From positions 62,001 through 126,000 of the forward strand of contig NZ_BAJQ01000003.1 in the NCBI RefSeq assembly GCF_000613785.1: a DNA stretch of 64,000 nt. The letters are read 5' to 3'. The notes under the pieces were generated by a model. The model made no database searches. It saw only the letters and a program-made list of their open reading frames with translations, and was not told the DNA's origin. This document shows positions 1 to 10,465 of this stretch, in pieces; position 1 is the stretch's first letter, and every line of letters begins with the position of its first letter. This stretch comes from Segatella oulorum JCM 14966. GTDB taxonomy: Bacteria > Bacteroidota > Bacteroidia > Bacteroidales > Bacteroidaceae. A program made the translations under genes and the position numbers.

Positions 1-1698
1 TCAAGTCCACGCCCTTCGTCACCTTTGTAGCGCAAACGGTGGTTGGCTGTGAGCGCCTTTGTCACCTCACTGCGCAGGGCTTGCTTCTCGGTGAACTCAT
101 CTTTAAACTCCGGACGATACTGATAACCCCATTTAATGGCCCACATATCATAGTCGTTGATGCGCGGAAAAAGTCCCTTTTCGCTGATATGATCTTCGGG
201 TTGTGCCACATAATTGAAGCGCGCATAGTCCATGATGCTGGCCGTATGACCATGTTTCTCCACCCAAGCCTTGTCGCGTAGCTTCTCAACGGGCGTGGAA
301 TGACTGGCCACCATGTTGTGACGTAGCCCCAGAGTGTGCCCCACTTCATGACTCGAAACAAAGCGAATCAGATCGCCCATGAGCCGCTTATCAAACTTCA
401 TTTGCTGTGCACCTTTGTCCAAAGGGCCACACTGTGTCATATACCATTTGGTCAAAAGGTTCATCACATTGTGGTACCAGCAGATGTGACTCTCCATAAT
501 TTCGCCGCTTCTTGGGTCAACAATGCGCGGACCGTATGCGTTTTCTTGCTCTGAAGGCAAATAACGCAGGAACGAATAGCGCGCATCGTCGGGACTGATG
601 TTGCTGCCTTCGGGCACCTCTTTGCCTACAATGGCATTCTTAAATCCTGCGGCTTCAAATGCTTTGTTCCAGTCATTGATGCCTGAATGAGATAAGGCAC
701 CCACTCTTTTGGCGTGGCAGGGTCGATATAGTAAACAATTTGCTGCTCGGGTTCGACGAGTTTGCCGCTCGCATAAGCCTTTTTATCCTTCGGAACCAAG
801 CGATAACGCGAAACGATGGCATCGTGCTTGCTGGTTTCTCTGTCGCTGAATGTCACCAAACGCTTGTTGAAATAGCCCACACGTTCGTCGGCTAAACGCG
901 GCTGCATGGGTGTTTCTGGCAGCTCAACAATGCTGGTGTTGAGGCTCAACGTAAGGAAACCTTTCTGCGAAGCCAACGTCCTTTCGGGATTACTCGAATA
1001 GGTTCGCAGGGTCGACACCTCGATATTGATGGGGAAAGTCTTGATGGTGTCGATAAAAGTGCGGTCGTCTTGCAAGCCACCCACCTTGAGTTGAGTGCGC
1101 GCTTGCTGCGAAAAAGCCGAAATGGTGTTGTCACTTTTGAAGAGCTTTGTCACGTTAACGAGCATCGTTTTCGTTTGCTTGTCGGTGCCAATGATATCAA
1201 ATTTAAACACAATGGGTCGATAGTCGACTTCTTGATCAATGCCGATATATTGTCTTTTGCATCGGCTTTCTGGGTATGTGCCCACGAACGCACCAACAAA
1301 GTCTTATCATCATAGCGCTCAAAATAAAGCGTATTGCTGTTTACTTCCTCACCACTTAGCTGAGGAAAACCTTCAGGAACCGACACAAAACGCGTCACAG
1401 CAAGGAACAAACGCGATAATGCTGCCTCAGGAATTTCAAAATACCAGTCCTTTTCTATGTGGCGAACGTTGAATAATCCCTGCTGAAAAGAGCCGCCTTT
1501 CTTCAGAAGTTTCTCATATTCGTCTTCTTTTTTCTCGGCCTTTTTGGCATCTTTTGCGTCGGTTTTCAACTTCGTTGAATCAGCATTCTGTTTCACTTCT
1601 GTCGAATCTTTCACGTGCTTCACCGGAAAAAACGGTGTTGCGAATGTCACGGTTGCCGGCAAAACCAGCAACGATAGTGTGGCAATGATTTGCTTCAT
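1..1698 (-). pseudogene. Zinc-dependent metalloprotease (DUF4953/DUF5117 type), frameshifted twice, 3' end outside window
   Basis: Secreted or envelope metzincin-like protease common in Bacteroidota. The N-terminus (start at 1698) has a signal peptide ending near residue 20 and a Lys/Glu-rich linker. The zinc motif HEVGHTLGLRH (HExxHxxGxxH) is intact at 318-350, followed by the usual HNMVAS stretch. The coding sequence changes frame twice. Near 1240 the sense changes from ISALIK to EVDYRP, and near 683 from YLIQA to NDWNKA. Each is repaired by adding one base. Past the second break the frame stays open to the window edge, so the C-terminus is missing. Homology is continuous across both breaks, so this is one gene, broken either by real mutation or by sequence error. 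Family assignment is by motif recognition; the substrate is unknown. Confidence 0.8.
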
Positions 1699-1745
1699 AG
1701 GTTATGAATATATTTAAAATTATAAGTACATTTCAAACGAAAGAT

Positions 1746-4410
1746 TTACGCATTCTTCCCCGTTAATATCTTCTTGATTTCATTGAGCTTATTCAAAGCC
1801 TCGACAGGGGTGAGGTTATTCACATCAAGCTCTAATATTTCATCACGTATTTGCGTCAAGATTGGATCGTCTAATTGAAAGAAACTCAGCTCCATTCCTT
1901 CGCGATGTGCTGCTATTTTGGCCGTGTTTGGCTTGGCAGCAGCACCCACTTCGGCATTATCTTGCTCCAATTCTTTCAACACAGTGTTGGCACGTTTCAC
2001 AATAGAACGGGGCATTCCGGCAATCTCTGCCACATGAATTCCAAAGCTATGTTCACTGCCTCCACGTTGCAGTTTGCGCAAGAATATCACCTTTCCATCC
2101 ACATTTTCACGCTCACATTATAGTTTTTAATGCGCGAAAAATGCTTCTCCATCTCATTCAGTTCATGATAATGCGTGGCAAAAAGCGTGCGGGCGCGTGC
2201 CTTTGGCTGCTCATGAAGATACTCAACAATGGCCCATGCGATGCTAATCCCATCGTAAGTGCTCGTGCCTCTGCCCAATTCATCGAAGAGAACCAAACTC
2301 CTTGGCGACACATTATTCAATATATTGGCCGCCTCAGTCATCTCAACCATGAACGTAGATTCGCCTAATGACAGGTTATCACTGGCGCCAACGCGCGTAA
2401 ATATCTTGTCAACAAGACCTATTTCTGCATGCTCTGCCGGCACAAAACAGCCCACTTGCGCCATCAAAACAATGAGTGCTGTTTGCCTGAGCAACGCCGA
2501 TTTACCGGCCATATTGGGCCCCGTTATCATCATGATTTGTTGCTTATCGCTGTCCAATGTCACATCGTTGGGCACATAAACCTCACCCAATGGCAACTGC
2601 GTTTCTATCACAGGATGGCGTCCTTGCACAATCTTTAATACATTATCGTCATGGATAATGGGGCGAATATAATGGTTTTCGCGCGCTATTTTGGCAAAAC
2701 CCAACAGCACATCTAATTGCGCTAAGAGGTTAGCATCGGCCTGAATACGCGGTATATCATCTTGAACGGCCAGGATAAGTTCGTTAAAGAGCTTGGCTTC
2801 CAACGCTAAAATCTTCTCTTCTGCCCCCAGAATTTTCTCTTCATATTCCTTCAATTCGGGGGTGATATAGCGTTCGGCTTGCGCCAAAGTCTGCTTTCTA
2901 ATCCACGTTTCGGGCACATTTTTCTTGAATGTGTTGCGCACTTCCAAATAGTAACCAAACACATTATTGAAACCAATCTTCAGGCTATTGATGCCCGTTT
3001 GCTCGGCTTCTTTCGCCTGCAATTTCAACAAATAGTCTTTGCTATTGCGACTGATGGCACGCAAATCATCCAACTCTGCGTTAAAACCATCGGCTATAAC
3101 ATCGCCCTTATTCACCAACTGTGGCGGATCATTCTGTATTTCTTTCTCAATTCTATCACGCACATGCTCACACAGATGCAACTGTTTTCCCATGCGCTGA
3201 ATCAGCGCATTGTCGGCCGAAAGACACGCTTCTTGAATGGGTTTCAACGCCGATAGCGCCCATTTCAATTGCACCATTTCGCGCGGAGTGACCCTTCCTA
3301 CAGCTATTTTTGATGCAATTCGCTCCAAGTCTCCCATGCGATGGAGCTGTTCATCAACGGTAGATTGAAAATTAAGATCCTTGAAAAAATAATCCACCAT
3401 ATCCAATCTTTCGTCGATAGGCACCACCTCTTTCAACGGAAACACCAACCAACGACGCAACATGCGCCCCCCCATTGGTGTCACAGTGCGGTCGATAACC
3501 GAGAGCAATGAGCGCCCTTCTTCCTGCATCGGCGCCAATAATTCCAACGAACGAATGGTGAATCGGTCCATCCGCACATATTTATCGGCCTCTAAACGCG
3601 CCAGCGATGTGATGTGATTAATGTGCGTATGTTCCGTCATTTCCAAGTATTGCAGAATGGAACCACTGGCAATAATGCCCTCTTTTAAGTGCTCAACGCC
3701 AAAGCCTTTCAGCGACTTTGTGCCGAAATGTTTCAAGAGTTTCTGTCGCGAATTCTGCTCCGTGAACACCCAATCCTCCATCTCAAACACACAGAGTTTG
3801 GTACCAAAATAACGCTGAAAGTCGGCTCTTCGCTCACGGTTATAGAGCACTTCCTTCGGCGAAAAATTAGCCAACAGCTTCTCAACATAGTCATACGACC
3901 CCTCACCCGTGAGGAATTCGCCCGTCGAAATATCCAAGAAACTCACGCCACAAGCTGCCTTTCCAAACTGAACCGCTGCCAAAAAGTTGTTTTCTTTATT
4001 GTTCAGAATGTTGTCGCTGATGGCAATTCCCGGTGTCACCAATTCGGTAATGCCGCGCTTCACCATCTTGTCGGTTTGCGAAAGTCCTTTCTTTCCTTTA
4101 ATTTCCTCGCGCTTTTTCTTTGGGTCTTCCAACTGATCGCAGATGGCAACCCGCTTACCTGCCCGAATCAATTTCGGCAGATAGGTGTCTAAAGCATGAT
4201 GGGGAAAGCCCGCCATCTCGATAGAATTTTCGGCACTGTTGTTGCGTTTGGTGAGCGTGATGCCCAAAATGCCCGCAGCAACCACGGCATCTTCGCCGTA
4301 TGTCTCATAGAAATCGCCACAACGAAACAACATGAGGGCATCGGGATGTTTTGCCTTCATTGAGAAAAATTGCTTCATCATGGGCGTAAGCCTTTATCTT
4401 GTATTGCCAT
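1746..4410 (-). pseudogene. mutS: DNA mismatch repair protein MutS, frameshifted
   Basis: MutS recognises mismatches and small insertion/deletion loops and starts MutL-dependent repair. The main frame (2087-4381) carries the mismatch-binding [14 protein letters not shown] segment near the N-terminus, connector and lever domains, the Walker A GPNMAGKS and the ABC signature [12 protein letters not shown]. The family C-terminus ([20 protein letters not shown]) continues in another frame from about 2104; one missing A in an A-run repairs it. At the 5' end an upstream ATG at 4410 reads [10 protein letters not shown] and joins MMKQFF if one base is added near 4383. That fits the PMMKQFF start of related MutS proteins; otherwise translation starts at 4381. 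With both bases restored the protein is about 888 residues, normal for the family. Downstream of the transporter gene on the same strand. See the finding on clustered deletions. Confidence 0.93.
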
Positions 4411-4515
4411 ATTGATGTGCTATTGTTTTAAAAAGTGTGCGATATTGCTCTGAAAAATGCACCATATTGCTGTGCAAAGTAGGCCATATTGTTGACTAAA
4501 ATGGCCCACTTTTCT
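4409..4515 (+). repeat. 22-bp-phased degenerate repeat array, locus 1
   Basis: Four to five units between the mutS start and the transporter stop. The core hexamers lie at 4420 (ctattg), 4442, 4464 and 4486 (atattg), then a terminal variant at 4508 (actttt): exact 22-bp steps. Units read AAA-rTG-nrC-c-ATATTG plus six variable bases. The strand given is the one on which this consensus reads forward; the flanking genes are on the other strand. The first unit may overlap the possible upstream mutS start at 4410. Confidence 0.75.
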
Positions 4516-4549
4516 ATACGAGTACTAACTCCTTGTGGGACAAACTCTT

Positions 4550-6214
4550 TCAAGAAGCCACAAACATAATCAGCACCTGGGCGATGATGACCCGCAAAAA
4601 CATGCCCAAAGGATAAACCGAAGCATAGCTAATGCTTGGTGAATCGCCTTGAATCGTGTCGTTGGCATAGCCCAAAGCCATGGGGTTGGCCATGCTTCCA
4701 CAAAGAATACCACAGAGTGTTCCGAAGTCAAACTTGCGCAGACGCAAAGCTATCAAACCCACAACGAGCAGTGGAACGACTGTAACCAAGAAGCCTACAC
4801 CCACCCATATCAAACCTTGTGGTTGCACAACCGTGCTGAAAAAATGCTTACCGGCATCCAAACCCAAGCACGCTAAATACAGACTTAGTCCCAATTTGCG
4901 CAGCATGAGCGAAGCCGAAACCGTGGTATAGGAATTGAGTTTGAGCTTAGGTCCGAGTGCACCTACGATAATTCCCATAATAATAGGCCCACCGGCAATG
5001 CCCAATCGCACAGAACTTTCCATGCCGGGTAATTGAATTGGAATGATTCCTATAGCCAAACCCACGATAATTCCGATAAAGATGCTGCCGATATTGGGTT
5101 CATTCAACACGCGAATAGAGTTGCCAAAATAAGTCTCTACGTGGTTAATATCCTCATGTTGTCCCACCACAGTGATGCGATCTCCATACTGAAGTCTGAG
5201 GTCACGCGTTGCTAAAAGTTTCAAATCTCCGCGGATAACGCGCGACACATTCACATTATAAGAGTTGCGAAGATGCAGATCTCCGAGACGCTTTCCATTG
5301 AGTTCACCCCGCGTAAGCACTAAAATTCGGCTCTCTAACTGTGTGTCAATGTGGTTCCAATCAATAGCATCTTTATTCCAATCTTTATTCACCCGCCTGC
5401 CGAAAAGCATTTCCATTGCAGGTTCATCCTCACGATTGGTCACCACTAAAAGGCTGTCATTGGGCTCTAAAACGGTGTCGCCTGTGGGCAAAATCACCTG
5501 ACTATTGCGCCAAATGCGAGAGATAATGAACTTTAAATGCGTCATGTGTGAGATATCAGCAATACGCTTATGCCCCACAGCGGGGTTCACTACTTCAAAC
5601 TGTGCAATATAAGTGTGGTCGTGATTGTCGTTGCTTTGGGGTGTTAAATGCTCGGGCTTTACACAGCATTTGCGCAAAATAACCATCGCAATAATCACAC
5701 CCAATACACCCAAAGGATAGGTAACTGCGGTGGCAAGTGCCACGGTTCCACTGGGCAATCCCACATGTTCTAAGGCCTGAGTTGCAGCACCTAAGGCAGG
5801 AGTATTGGTGGTTGCACCACACAAAATGCCCACCATATTGGGCAAGTTAATGCCGGTTAACGGAATAAGCAACAAGGAAAAGAGCGTTCCTGCAATAATA
5901 ATAATGAGGCTCCAAACGTTTTGTTGCATCCCTTCATGCCGTAAAGATCCAAAGAAGTTAGGACCAACATGCAACCCTAAACAATAGACAAACATCGACA
6001 ATCCAAAGGTTTCCACATAATCAAGCACCACCGAATCGACGCTAAACCCCATGTGACCCGCCAGAATTCCAACAAAGAATACGAAGGAAATGCCCAACGA
6101 AACGCCCATGATTTTGATTTTTCCAAAAGCCAAACCACCGGCAATGATGAGCGAAACAACCACAATGGTTTGAATGGAAGAGTGTATATTGAAAAGGTTA
6201 TTTAACCAGTCCAT
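4550..6214 (-). CDS. AspT/YidE-family putative transporter with central TrkA-C domains
   Basis: A 554-residue inner-membrane protein of the aspartate:alanine exchanger / YidE-YbjL duplication family. Two hydrophobic blocks (about residues 10-185 and 380-554) flank a soluble segment (about 200-370) that looks like paired TrkA-C ligand-binding domains, for example the NDSLLVVTNRED and YGDRITVVGQHED stretches. The GILCGATTNTPALGAA motif in the first block and GILCGSMANPMALGYA in the second are the matching halves of the internal duplication. The family is usually an anion or amino-acid exchanger; the substrate here cannot be read from sequence. The start codon follows the pyridoxamine kinase stop by 4 bp, so the two are probably co-transcribed from the promoter at 7058. 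Confidence 0.85.
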   Translation of the reverse strand: MDWLNNLFNIHSSIQTIVVVSLIIAGGLAFGKIKIMGVSLGISFVFFVGILAGHMGFSVDSVVLDYVETFGLSMFVYCLGLHVGPNFFGSLRHEGMQQNVWSLIIIIAGTLFSLLLIPLTGINLPNMVGILCGATTNTPALGAATQALEHVGLPSGTVALATAVTYPLGVLGVIIAMVILRKCCVKPEHLTPQSNDNHDHTYIAQFEVVNPAVGHKRIADISHMTHLKFIISRIWRNSQVILPTGDTVLEPNDSLLVVTNREDEPAMEMLFGRRVNKDWNKDAIDWNHIDTQLESRILVLTRGELNGKRLGDLHLRNSYNVNVSRVIRGDLKLLATRDLRLQYGDRITVVGQHEDINHVETYFGNSIRVLNEPNIGSIFIGIIVGLAIGIIPIQLPGMESSVRLGIAGGPIIMGIIVGALGPKLKLNSYTTVSASLMLRKLGLSLYLACLGLDAGKHFFSTVVQPQGLIWVGVGFLVTVVPLLVVGLIALRLRKFDFGTLCGILCGSMANPMALGYANDTIQGDSPSISYASVYPLGMFLRVIIAQVLIMFVAS

Positions 6215-6218
6215 AACG

Positions 6219-7037
6219 CTAAAGTATGCTTAAATATTGTTCAAGAGGAATACCTCGCTTCTTATCTTCATTGTTTTTATTGGCTTCTATGAGCCGATAA
6301 ACGCCCGACATAGCCTTAGCTGTGGCCAACTTCAGGGGCATATCATTGAGTAAATGACTGATGAGAATGGCCGAAAAGATGTCGCCTGTGCCCGGAAAAT
6401 GCACGGGCACTTCTTCGTAACTCAACATAAAATGCTCGTCATGTGCAGCATCATAGCCCACGACAGCAGGCGTTTCATTCACTTTTATACTTGTAATAAC
6501 AGCCGATTTTGACCCCATCTCGCGCAATTTATCCACCAGTTCATAGGCTGTTTTCAAGTCAACTCCACCTGCATCATACGGGTGATTGGTGAGATAACAC
6601 GCCTCGGTATAGTTGGGATAGCATAGATGTGCCACTGCAATGAGCTTGCGCATGTGGTCGATAGTGGCAGGACTGATGCCATTATAGAGCTTTCCTTCAT
6701 CGCCCATAATAGGGTCAACATAAATCGTTGTGCCCTGCATGGCCTGTAATTGGCAATAGTTTGAGATGAGTAAAGCTTGCTCTTCGCTCACAATAAAGCC
6801 GGTAGCAATGGCATCAAAATGAAAGCCTAAAGCCTTCCAAACGGGGAAAACTCCTTTGATATATGCCGTGGTATCCAAGATATTGAATTGCCCATAGTCG
6901 AGCGTATTGGATACTAATGCTGTGGGAAGATTATAAGTTGGATGACCAAAATACGACAGAATGGGAAGCATTGCCGCAGTAGCTACCTTGCCATAACCTG
7001 CCATGTCGTTAATCAAAAGAATTTGCTTCTTACTCAT
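6219..7037 (-). CDS. Pyridoxamine/pyridoxal kinase (PdxY/PdxK-like)
   Basis: A 272-residue ribokinase-fold kinase that phosphorylates B6 vitamers to give pyridoxal 5'-phosphate in salvage. The N-terminal LLINDMAGYGKVA matches the substrate-binding start of the family, DPIMGDEGKLYNGI is the typical central motif, CYPNYTEACYLT follows, and the C-terminal FPGTGDIFSA is the anion-hole/catalytic-Asp motif. Length is normal. It is the first gene of a two-gene unit with the transporter at 4550-6214. The promoter-like box at 7058-7065 lies about 20 bp upstream of the start. Hydroxymethylpyrimidine kinase is an alternative within the superfamily but fits less well. Confidence 0.87.
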   Translation of the reverse strand: MSKKQILLINDMAGYGKVATAAMLPILSYFGHPTYNLPTALVSNTLDYGQFNILDTTAYIKGVFPVWKALGFHFDAIATGFIVSEEQALLISNYCQLQAMQGTTIYVDPIMGDEGKLYNGISPATIDHMRKLIAVAHLCYPNYTEACYLTNHPYDAGGVDLKTAYELVDKLREMGSKSAVITSIKVNETPAVVGYDAAHDEHFMLSYEEVPVHFPGTGDIFSAILISHLLNDMPLKLATAKAMSGVYRLIEANKNNEDKKRGIPLEQYLSIL

Positions 7038-7057
7038 TACCTTGCTCTTTGAATAGG

Positions 7058-7086
7058 CAAAGGTACTAAAAAGTTAAGATAACCAA
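7058..7086 (-). promoter_or_regulatory. Bacteroidota-type promoter for the pyridoxamine kinase operon
   Basis: On the minus strand TACCTTTG (7058-7065) matches the Bacteroidota -7 box TAnnTTTG. A TTG at 7084-7086 is a possible -33 element, with an 18-bp spacer that is slightly short. Confidence 0.55.
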
Positions 7087-7177
7087 CGGACAATGTACAA
7101 TTTATTATGTATCTTTAGGGGTTTAATGCCAAAATATCATTTCATAATTTGCGAAAACAAAAAATGTAATATTAGTT

Positions 7178-7206
7178 TTCTTATTACGCTTTTTTTTATA
7201 CCTTTG
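7178..7206 (+). promoter_or_regulatory. Bacteroidota-type promoter for the PfkB kinase
   Basis: TACCTTTG at 7199-7206 matches TAnnTTTG. A TTTT rather than TTTG lies about 20 bp upstream. It would give a leader of roughly 85 nt before the ATG at 7297. Confidence 0.55.
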
Positions 7207-7296
7207 CAAACATACCTATCGTAAGATGCAAATGTTTTTACGCGAATGATGCTGCATTTGTAAAGCAATTAATGAACGGAATGGCAGACAGTAACG

Positions 7297-8203
7297 ATGA
7301 ATAAAATATGTTGTATCGGGCATATTACCCGAGATCGAATCATCACTCCACAACAAACCATCGACATGGCAGGTGGAACTTCTTTCTATATGGCGCATGG
7401 TATGCACCATCTTTCGCCCGACTTTCCCTTTCAATTGGTTACAAAAATAGGGCAAGAATCGCAGGAAGAAGTCGACCGTTTGCGCCAAATGAATATCAAT
7501 GTGCTCAGCTATTCAAGTCGGCATAGTGTATTTTTTGAGAACCATTATGGCCTTGATTCCAACCAACGTACACAGCGTGTATTGGCCAAAGCCGACCCTT
7601 TTACGATAGAAGAGATGAAACCTTTGCAAGCCGAAGTGTTCCATTTAGGTTCGCTTTTAGCAGATGATTTCTCACCGGAAATCGTGAAATATCTCTCGCA
7701 GAAAGGACGCATTTCGATTGATGTACAAGGCTATTTGCGCGAAGTGCGTGGCGAAAAGGTGTATGCTGTGGACTGGAAAGACATGGATGCCGTGCTTCCT
7801 TATGTTGATATGATTAAGCTTAACGAGCACGAAATGCGTGCCATTATGCAACTAAACAATCCGAAAACCGTAGCCGAGAAGTTGGCTTCTTATGGCATTC
7901 GCGAAGTCATCATCACCTTAGGCAGCTATGGTAGCCTCATTTATGCCGACAAAATATACTACGAAATCCCAGCCTATACGCCACAAAAGATTGTCGATGC
8001 CACGGGATGTGGCGACACTTATTCCACCGGTTACCTCTATATGCGTAGCCAAGGTGCTACCTTTCAAGAGACAGGTCGGTTTGCTTCGGCCATGTGTACC
8101 TTGAAATTAGAACATAATGGACTTTGAAGGGAGCTTAAATGATATTGAAACACTTATAAAAAACACGGACAGATTATCACAACCTGCCCGCATTCGATTC
8201 TAA
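7297..8203 (+). pseudogene. PfkB-family carbohydrate kinase, frameshifted near the 3' end
   Basis: Ribokinase-family sugar or nucleoside kinase. The N-terminus reads CCIGHITRDRI followed by the AGGTSFYMA substrate loop, and the second PfkB signature DATGCGDTYSTGY with its catalytic Asp is intact near residue 236. The frame stops at 8127 just after MCTLKLEHNG. The family continues here with PF, and the next frame reads PFEGSLNDIE to RLSQPARIRF before TAA at 8201-8203. Restoring two bases near 8124 gives a 302-residue protein. Homology runs through the break, so it is either a two-base sequence error or a loss of the last 31 residues after the catalytic motif, which might leave activity. The sugar is unknown. 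Confidence 0.82.
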
Positions 8204-8242
8204 AAAATAATCTTTTAACAGAAAAAACTTACCAGAATTGAT

Positions 8243-9133
8243 TTATTTTTGTACTAATTTCTCCGTAAATTGCTTAGGCAAAGTGGGCGTAGCACCATTT
8301 TGTGTGCACACATAAGCGCTCACTTCGACAGCAAACTGATGGGCCTTTTCAATGGTTTCACCTGAAAGAATGGCGGCAGTAAAGGCTGCTGTAAAGCTAT
8401 CTCCCGCACCAACTGTGTCAACAACATCAACCGTTGGTGTCTCAACGAATGATTTAGCAGCCGGCGCAAACACGTAACTTCCATTCACACCACAGGTTAA
8501 AATCAACATTTTCAGGTTGTATTTGCCCAAGATAAGCCAACACTTATCCTCTATATCCAAGCCCGGATACCCAAAAAGACGACCGATAGTAATGAGCTCT
8601 TCATCGTTAATCTTCAGAACATCACATGCTTGTAACGACTCTTTGATAATTTCTTTGGTGTAAAAAGTCTGCCGAAGATTGATATCAAAAATCTTCAAAC
8701 ACTCTTTACTTGTCGTCGAAAGAAACTGCTGAATGGTGGCTCTCGACACGTCATTGCGCTGTGCCAATGTGCCGAAACACACTGCACAAGCCCGTTTTGC
8801 AGCTGCTTCTATCTCGGGTGTAAAGGGAATATTATCCCAAGCCACATTCTCCTTAATATTGTAAGTGGGCACACCTTCGTCATCAAGTTCCACCTGTACG
8901 GTGCCCGTTGGATAGGGAACAATGGGCATTTCATATTTCAATTCTGCGGCATCGAGTTCTTTTCGCGTCTGATCGCCCAACACATCATTACCCAATGCAC
9001 TGATGGCCATCGCGTCAAAACCAAATTGATGGGTGTGAAAAGCAAAGTTAGAAGGTGCTCCTCCCAGCTTAGCTCCTTCGGGAAGTATATCCCAAAGCGC
9101 CTCACCAATGCCTACAATCAATCTCTTTTCCAT
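8243..9133 (-). CDS. Fructokinase-like PfkB carbohydrate kinase
   Basis: A complete 296-residue PfkB kinase, convergent with the kinase at 7297-8203. The N-terminal VGIGEALWDILPEG and the LGGAPSNFAFH substrate motif are typical of bacterial fructokinases. The C-terminal DTVGAGDSFTAAF carries the catalytic Asp and the anion hole. It would phosphorylate a hexose, probably fructose, in the cytoplasm. It lies just left of the candidate replication origin. No TAnnTTTG box is evident upstream. Confidence 0.85.
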   Translation of the reverse strand: MEKRLIVGIGEALWDILPEGAKLGGAPSNFAFHTHQFGFDAMAISALGNDVLGDQTRKELDAAELKYEMPIVPYPTGTVQVELDDEGVPTYNIKENVAWDNIPFTPEIEAAAKRACAVCFGTLAQRNDVSRATIQQFLSTTSKECLKIFDINLRQTFYTKEIIKESLQACDVLKINDEELITIGRLFGYPGLDIEDKCWLILGKYNLKMLILTCGVNGSYVFAPAAKSFVETPTVDVVDTVGAGDSFTAAFTAAILSGETIEKAHQFAVEVSAYVCTQNGATPTLPKQFTEKLVQK

Positions 9134-9739
9134 AGACTTTGTACTTTTTTAAAGTTTGTATTTGTTTTTATTCTACTTTCTTTTTCTATTTAAAATACGT
9201 CTATTCATGCAGCAAATCCACTCAAAAAGAGGCAACAATCCCTACTTTGTTACATGCGTTTCAATAGGTTTCAGAAGAACAGCAACTCACATTTTTCCAC
9301 CCTATTTTTTTTTCTCTGCGGAGTGAAAAATGCAGCATCGCCGCTTCATACATTTTGTTTTGCTTTTCAAGAATGTGCTGAATGACTTGCACAAAGATAA
9401 TAGAAAAAATCTAAGAATGTACTCATTAGGACCCAACATTTTTAAGATTTCACAAAATTTTATGGATGAGAGCTCCTAAATCTACCAGTCAATGTGCGTA
9501 TGAAGCGTTTACTCGAATGTATAAAATGCCATTATTCTCAAACACAAGCAAGGCGGAAAAATAGGATATAGATGGCGTATTTTCTTCCATAGAAAAGCAT
9601 AAATGAAAAAAATATTGTAAAAAAAATTGATTAAAAAGTAAGTCACTCAAAAACAATGAAATAGCCATTAAAATCTCAAACATAACCCTTTATACCCGCT
9701 TTTCATTTGCTTCCGGGATTGATTTCTATGAGATGGTGT

Positions 9740-9800
9740 GACAAAGTGGGCCACTTTACGAACAAAACACAGCGACTTTATGCCTTATTTTACAAGTAAA
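9740..9800 (+). repeat. 22-bp-phased degenerate repeat array, locus 2 (short)
   Basis: Two clear units inside the candidate origin region: caaagtgggccACTTTA and aaaacacagcgACTTTA, with core hexamers at 9753 and 9775, exactly 22 bp apart. A third, weaker unit may follow near 9797. The cores are of the ACTTTA type seen as terminal units in loci 1 and 4. Confidence 0.5.
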
Positions 9801-10408
9801 ATAAACGATTATCGCGCCTAAAATATCGCTTTTTTTACACTTTTTATGCGAAAAATATGCCTTCGAAAATGTAACGATTTGATAATGAAAGCATTAGTAA
9901 AACGCATCATACGTAGCGTATTTCCGTTCACTTGCTTTTTCTTTTCAAATACAAGAATCTGGCGAAGACATTTGTAAAATAAAACGATGTGCTATAAAAT
10001 GTTGTTTTCAACGCCACTTCTTTTTATTTTTCTCTATATTTTAAAAAAGAAAAAAGATAAGAATAAGAAGAATGATTGTGGATATGTGGATAAAAAGAGG
10101 GTACTTATTTTATGCTTTGCGTATCCACCTTTCCAAGGTTTTTATCCACTCTCTTTTTGATATCTTCAACTTGATTTTAAATGAGATAGTAGTTTTTTCC
10201 ACAAATTTTTGAAAGATGGGAAAGGCGAATGTGTGCATAAAAATGAAGCAAACAGCAGTGTGGATTTTGAAAGTATAAACGGAGTATTGAGGTGTGGAAA
10301 TCCACTTTTTGTGTGAACGGATAGGCAGGTTGTGGATTGTGTGTTGCTTTTAGCACATGTTATCATGGCCTTTTCCACAGGTTTATCCACACATATTGTG
10401 CATAAATA

Positions 10409-10439
10409 TTGGTGGGTTAAGAAAAAAGAATTACTTTTG
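10409..10439 (+). promoter_or_regulatory. Bacteroidota-type promoter for the DUF4254-GT9 pair
   Basis: TTG at 10409-10411, a 20-bp spacer, then TACTTTTG at 10432-10439. Transcription would start near 10446. This excludes the upstream in-frame GTG at 10439 and favours the ATG at 10466. Confidence 0.65.
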
Positions 10440-10465
10440 TGAGGAACCAATCAATAGAAAATCGT

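Larger units (their letters stand above)
9134..10440. other. Candidate chromosomal replication origin (oriC): AT-rich, gene-free, DnaA-box cluster
   Basis: About 1.3 kb with no convincing gene. The left two thirds are strongly AT-rich with long A and T runs and could serve as unwinding DNA. The right third (10077-10405) holds four perfect DnaA boxes of the form TTATnCACA at 10085-10093 (-), 10232-10240 (-), 10383-10391 (+) and 10397-10405 (-). One-mismatch boxes lie at 10077-10085 and 10142-10150, with further weak TGTGGA copies. Sampled rows of minus-strand genes are C-rich on the + strand left of here and G-rich right of here, as expected at an origin. parS-like sites lie about 52 kb away. 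dnaA is not adjacent, which as I recall is common in Bacteroidota. Confidence 0.6.

Noticed and set aside
9489-9683. 64-codon ORF on the minus strand in the AT-rich origin region
   Set aside because: Phe/Leu-rich composition of AT-rich noncoding DNA, no ribosome site or promoter, no family resemblance.
10166-10450. 94-codon ORF on the minus strand over the DnaA-box cluster
   Set aside because: The frame runs through the DnaA boxes and the DUF4254 promoter; the composition is not protein-like.
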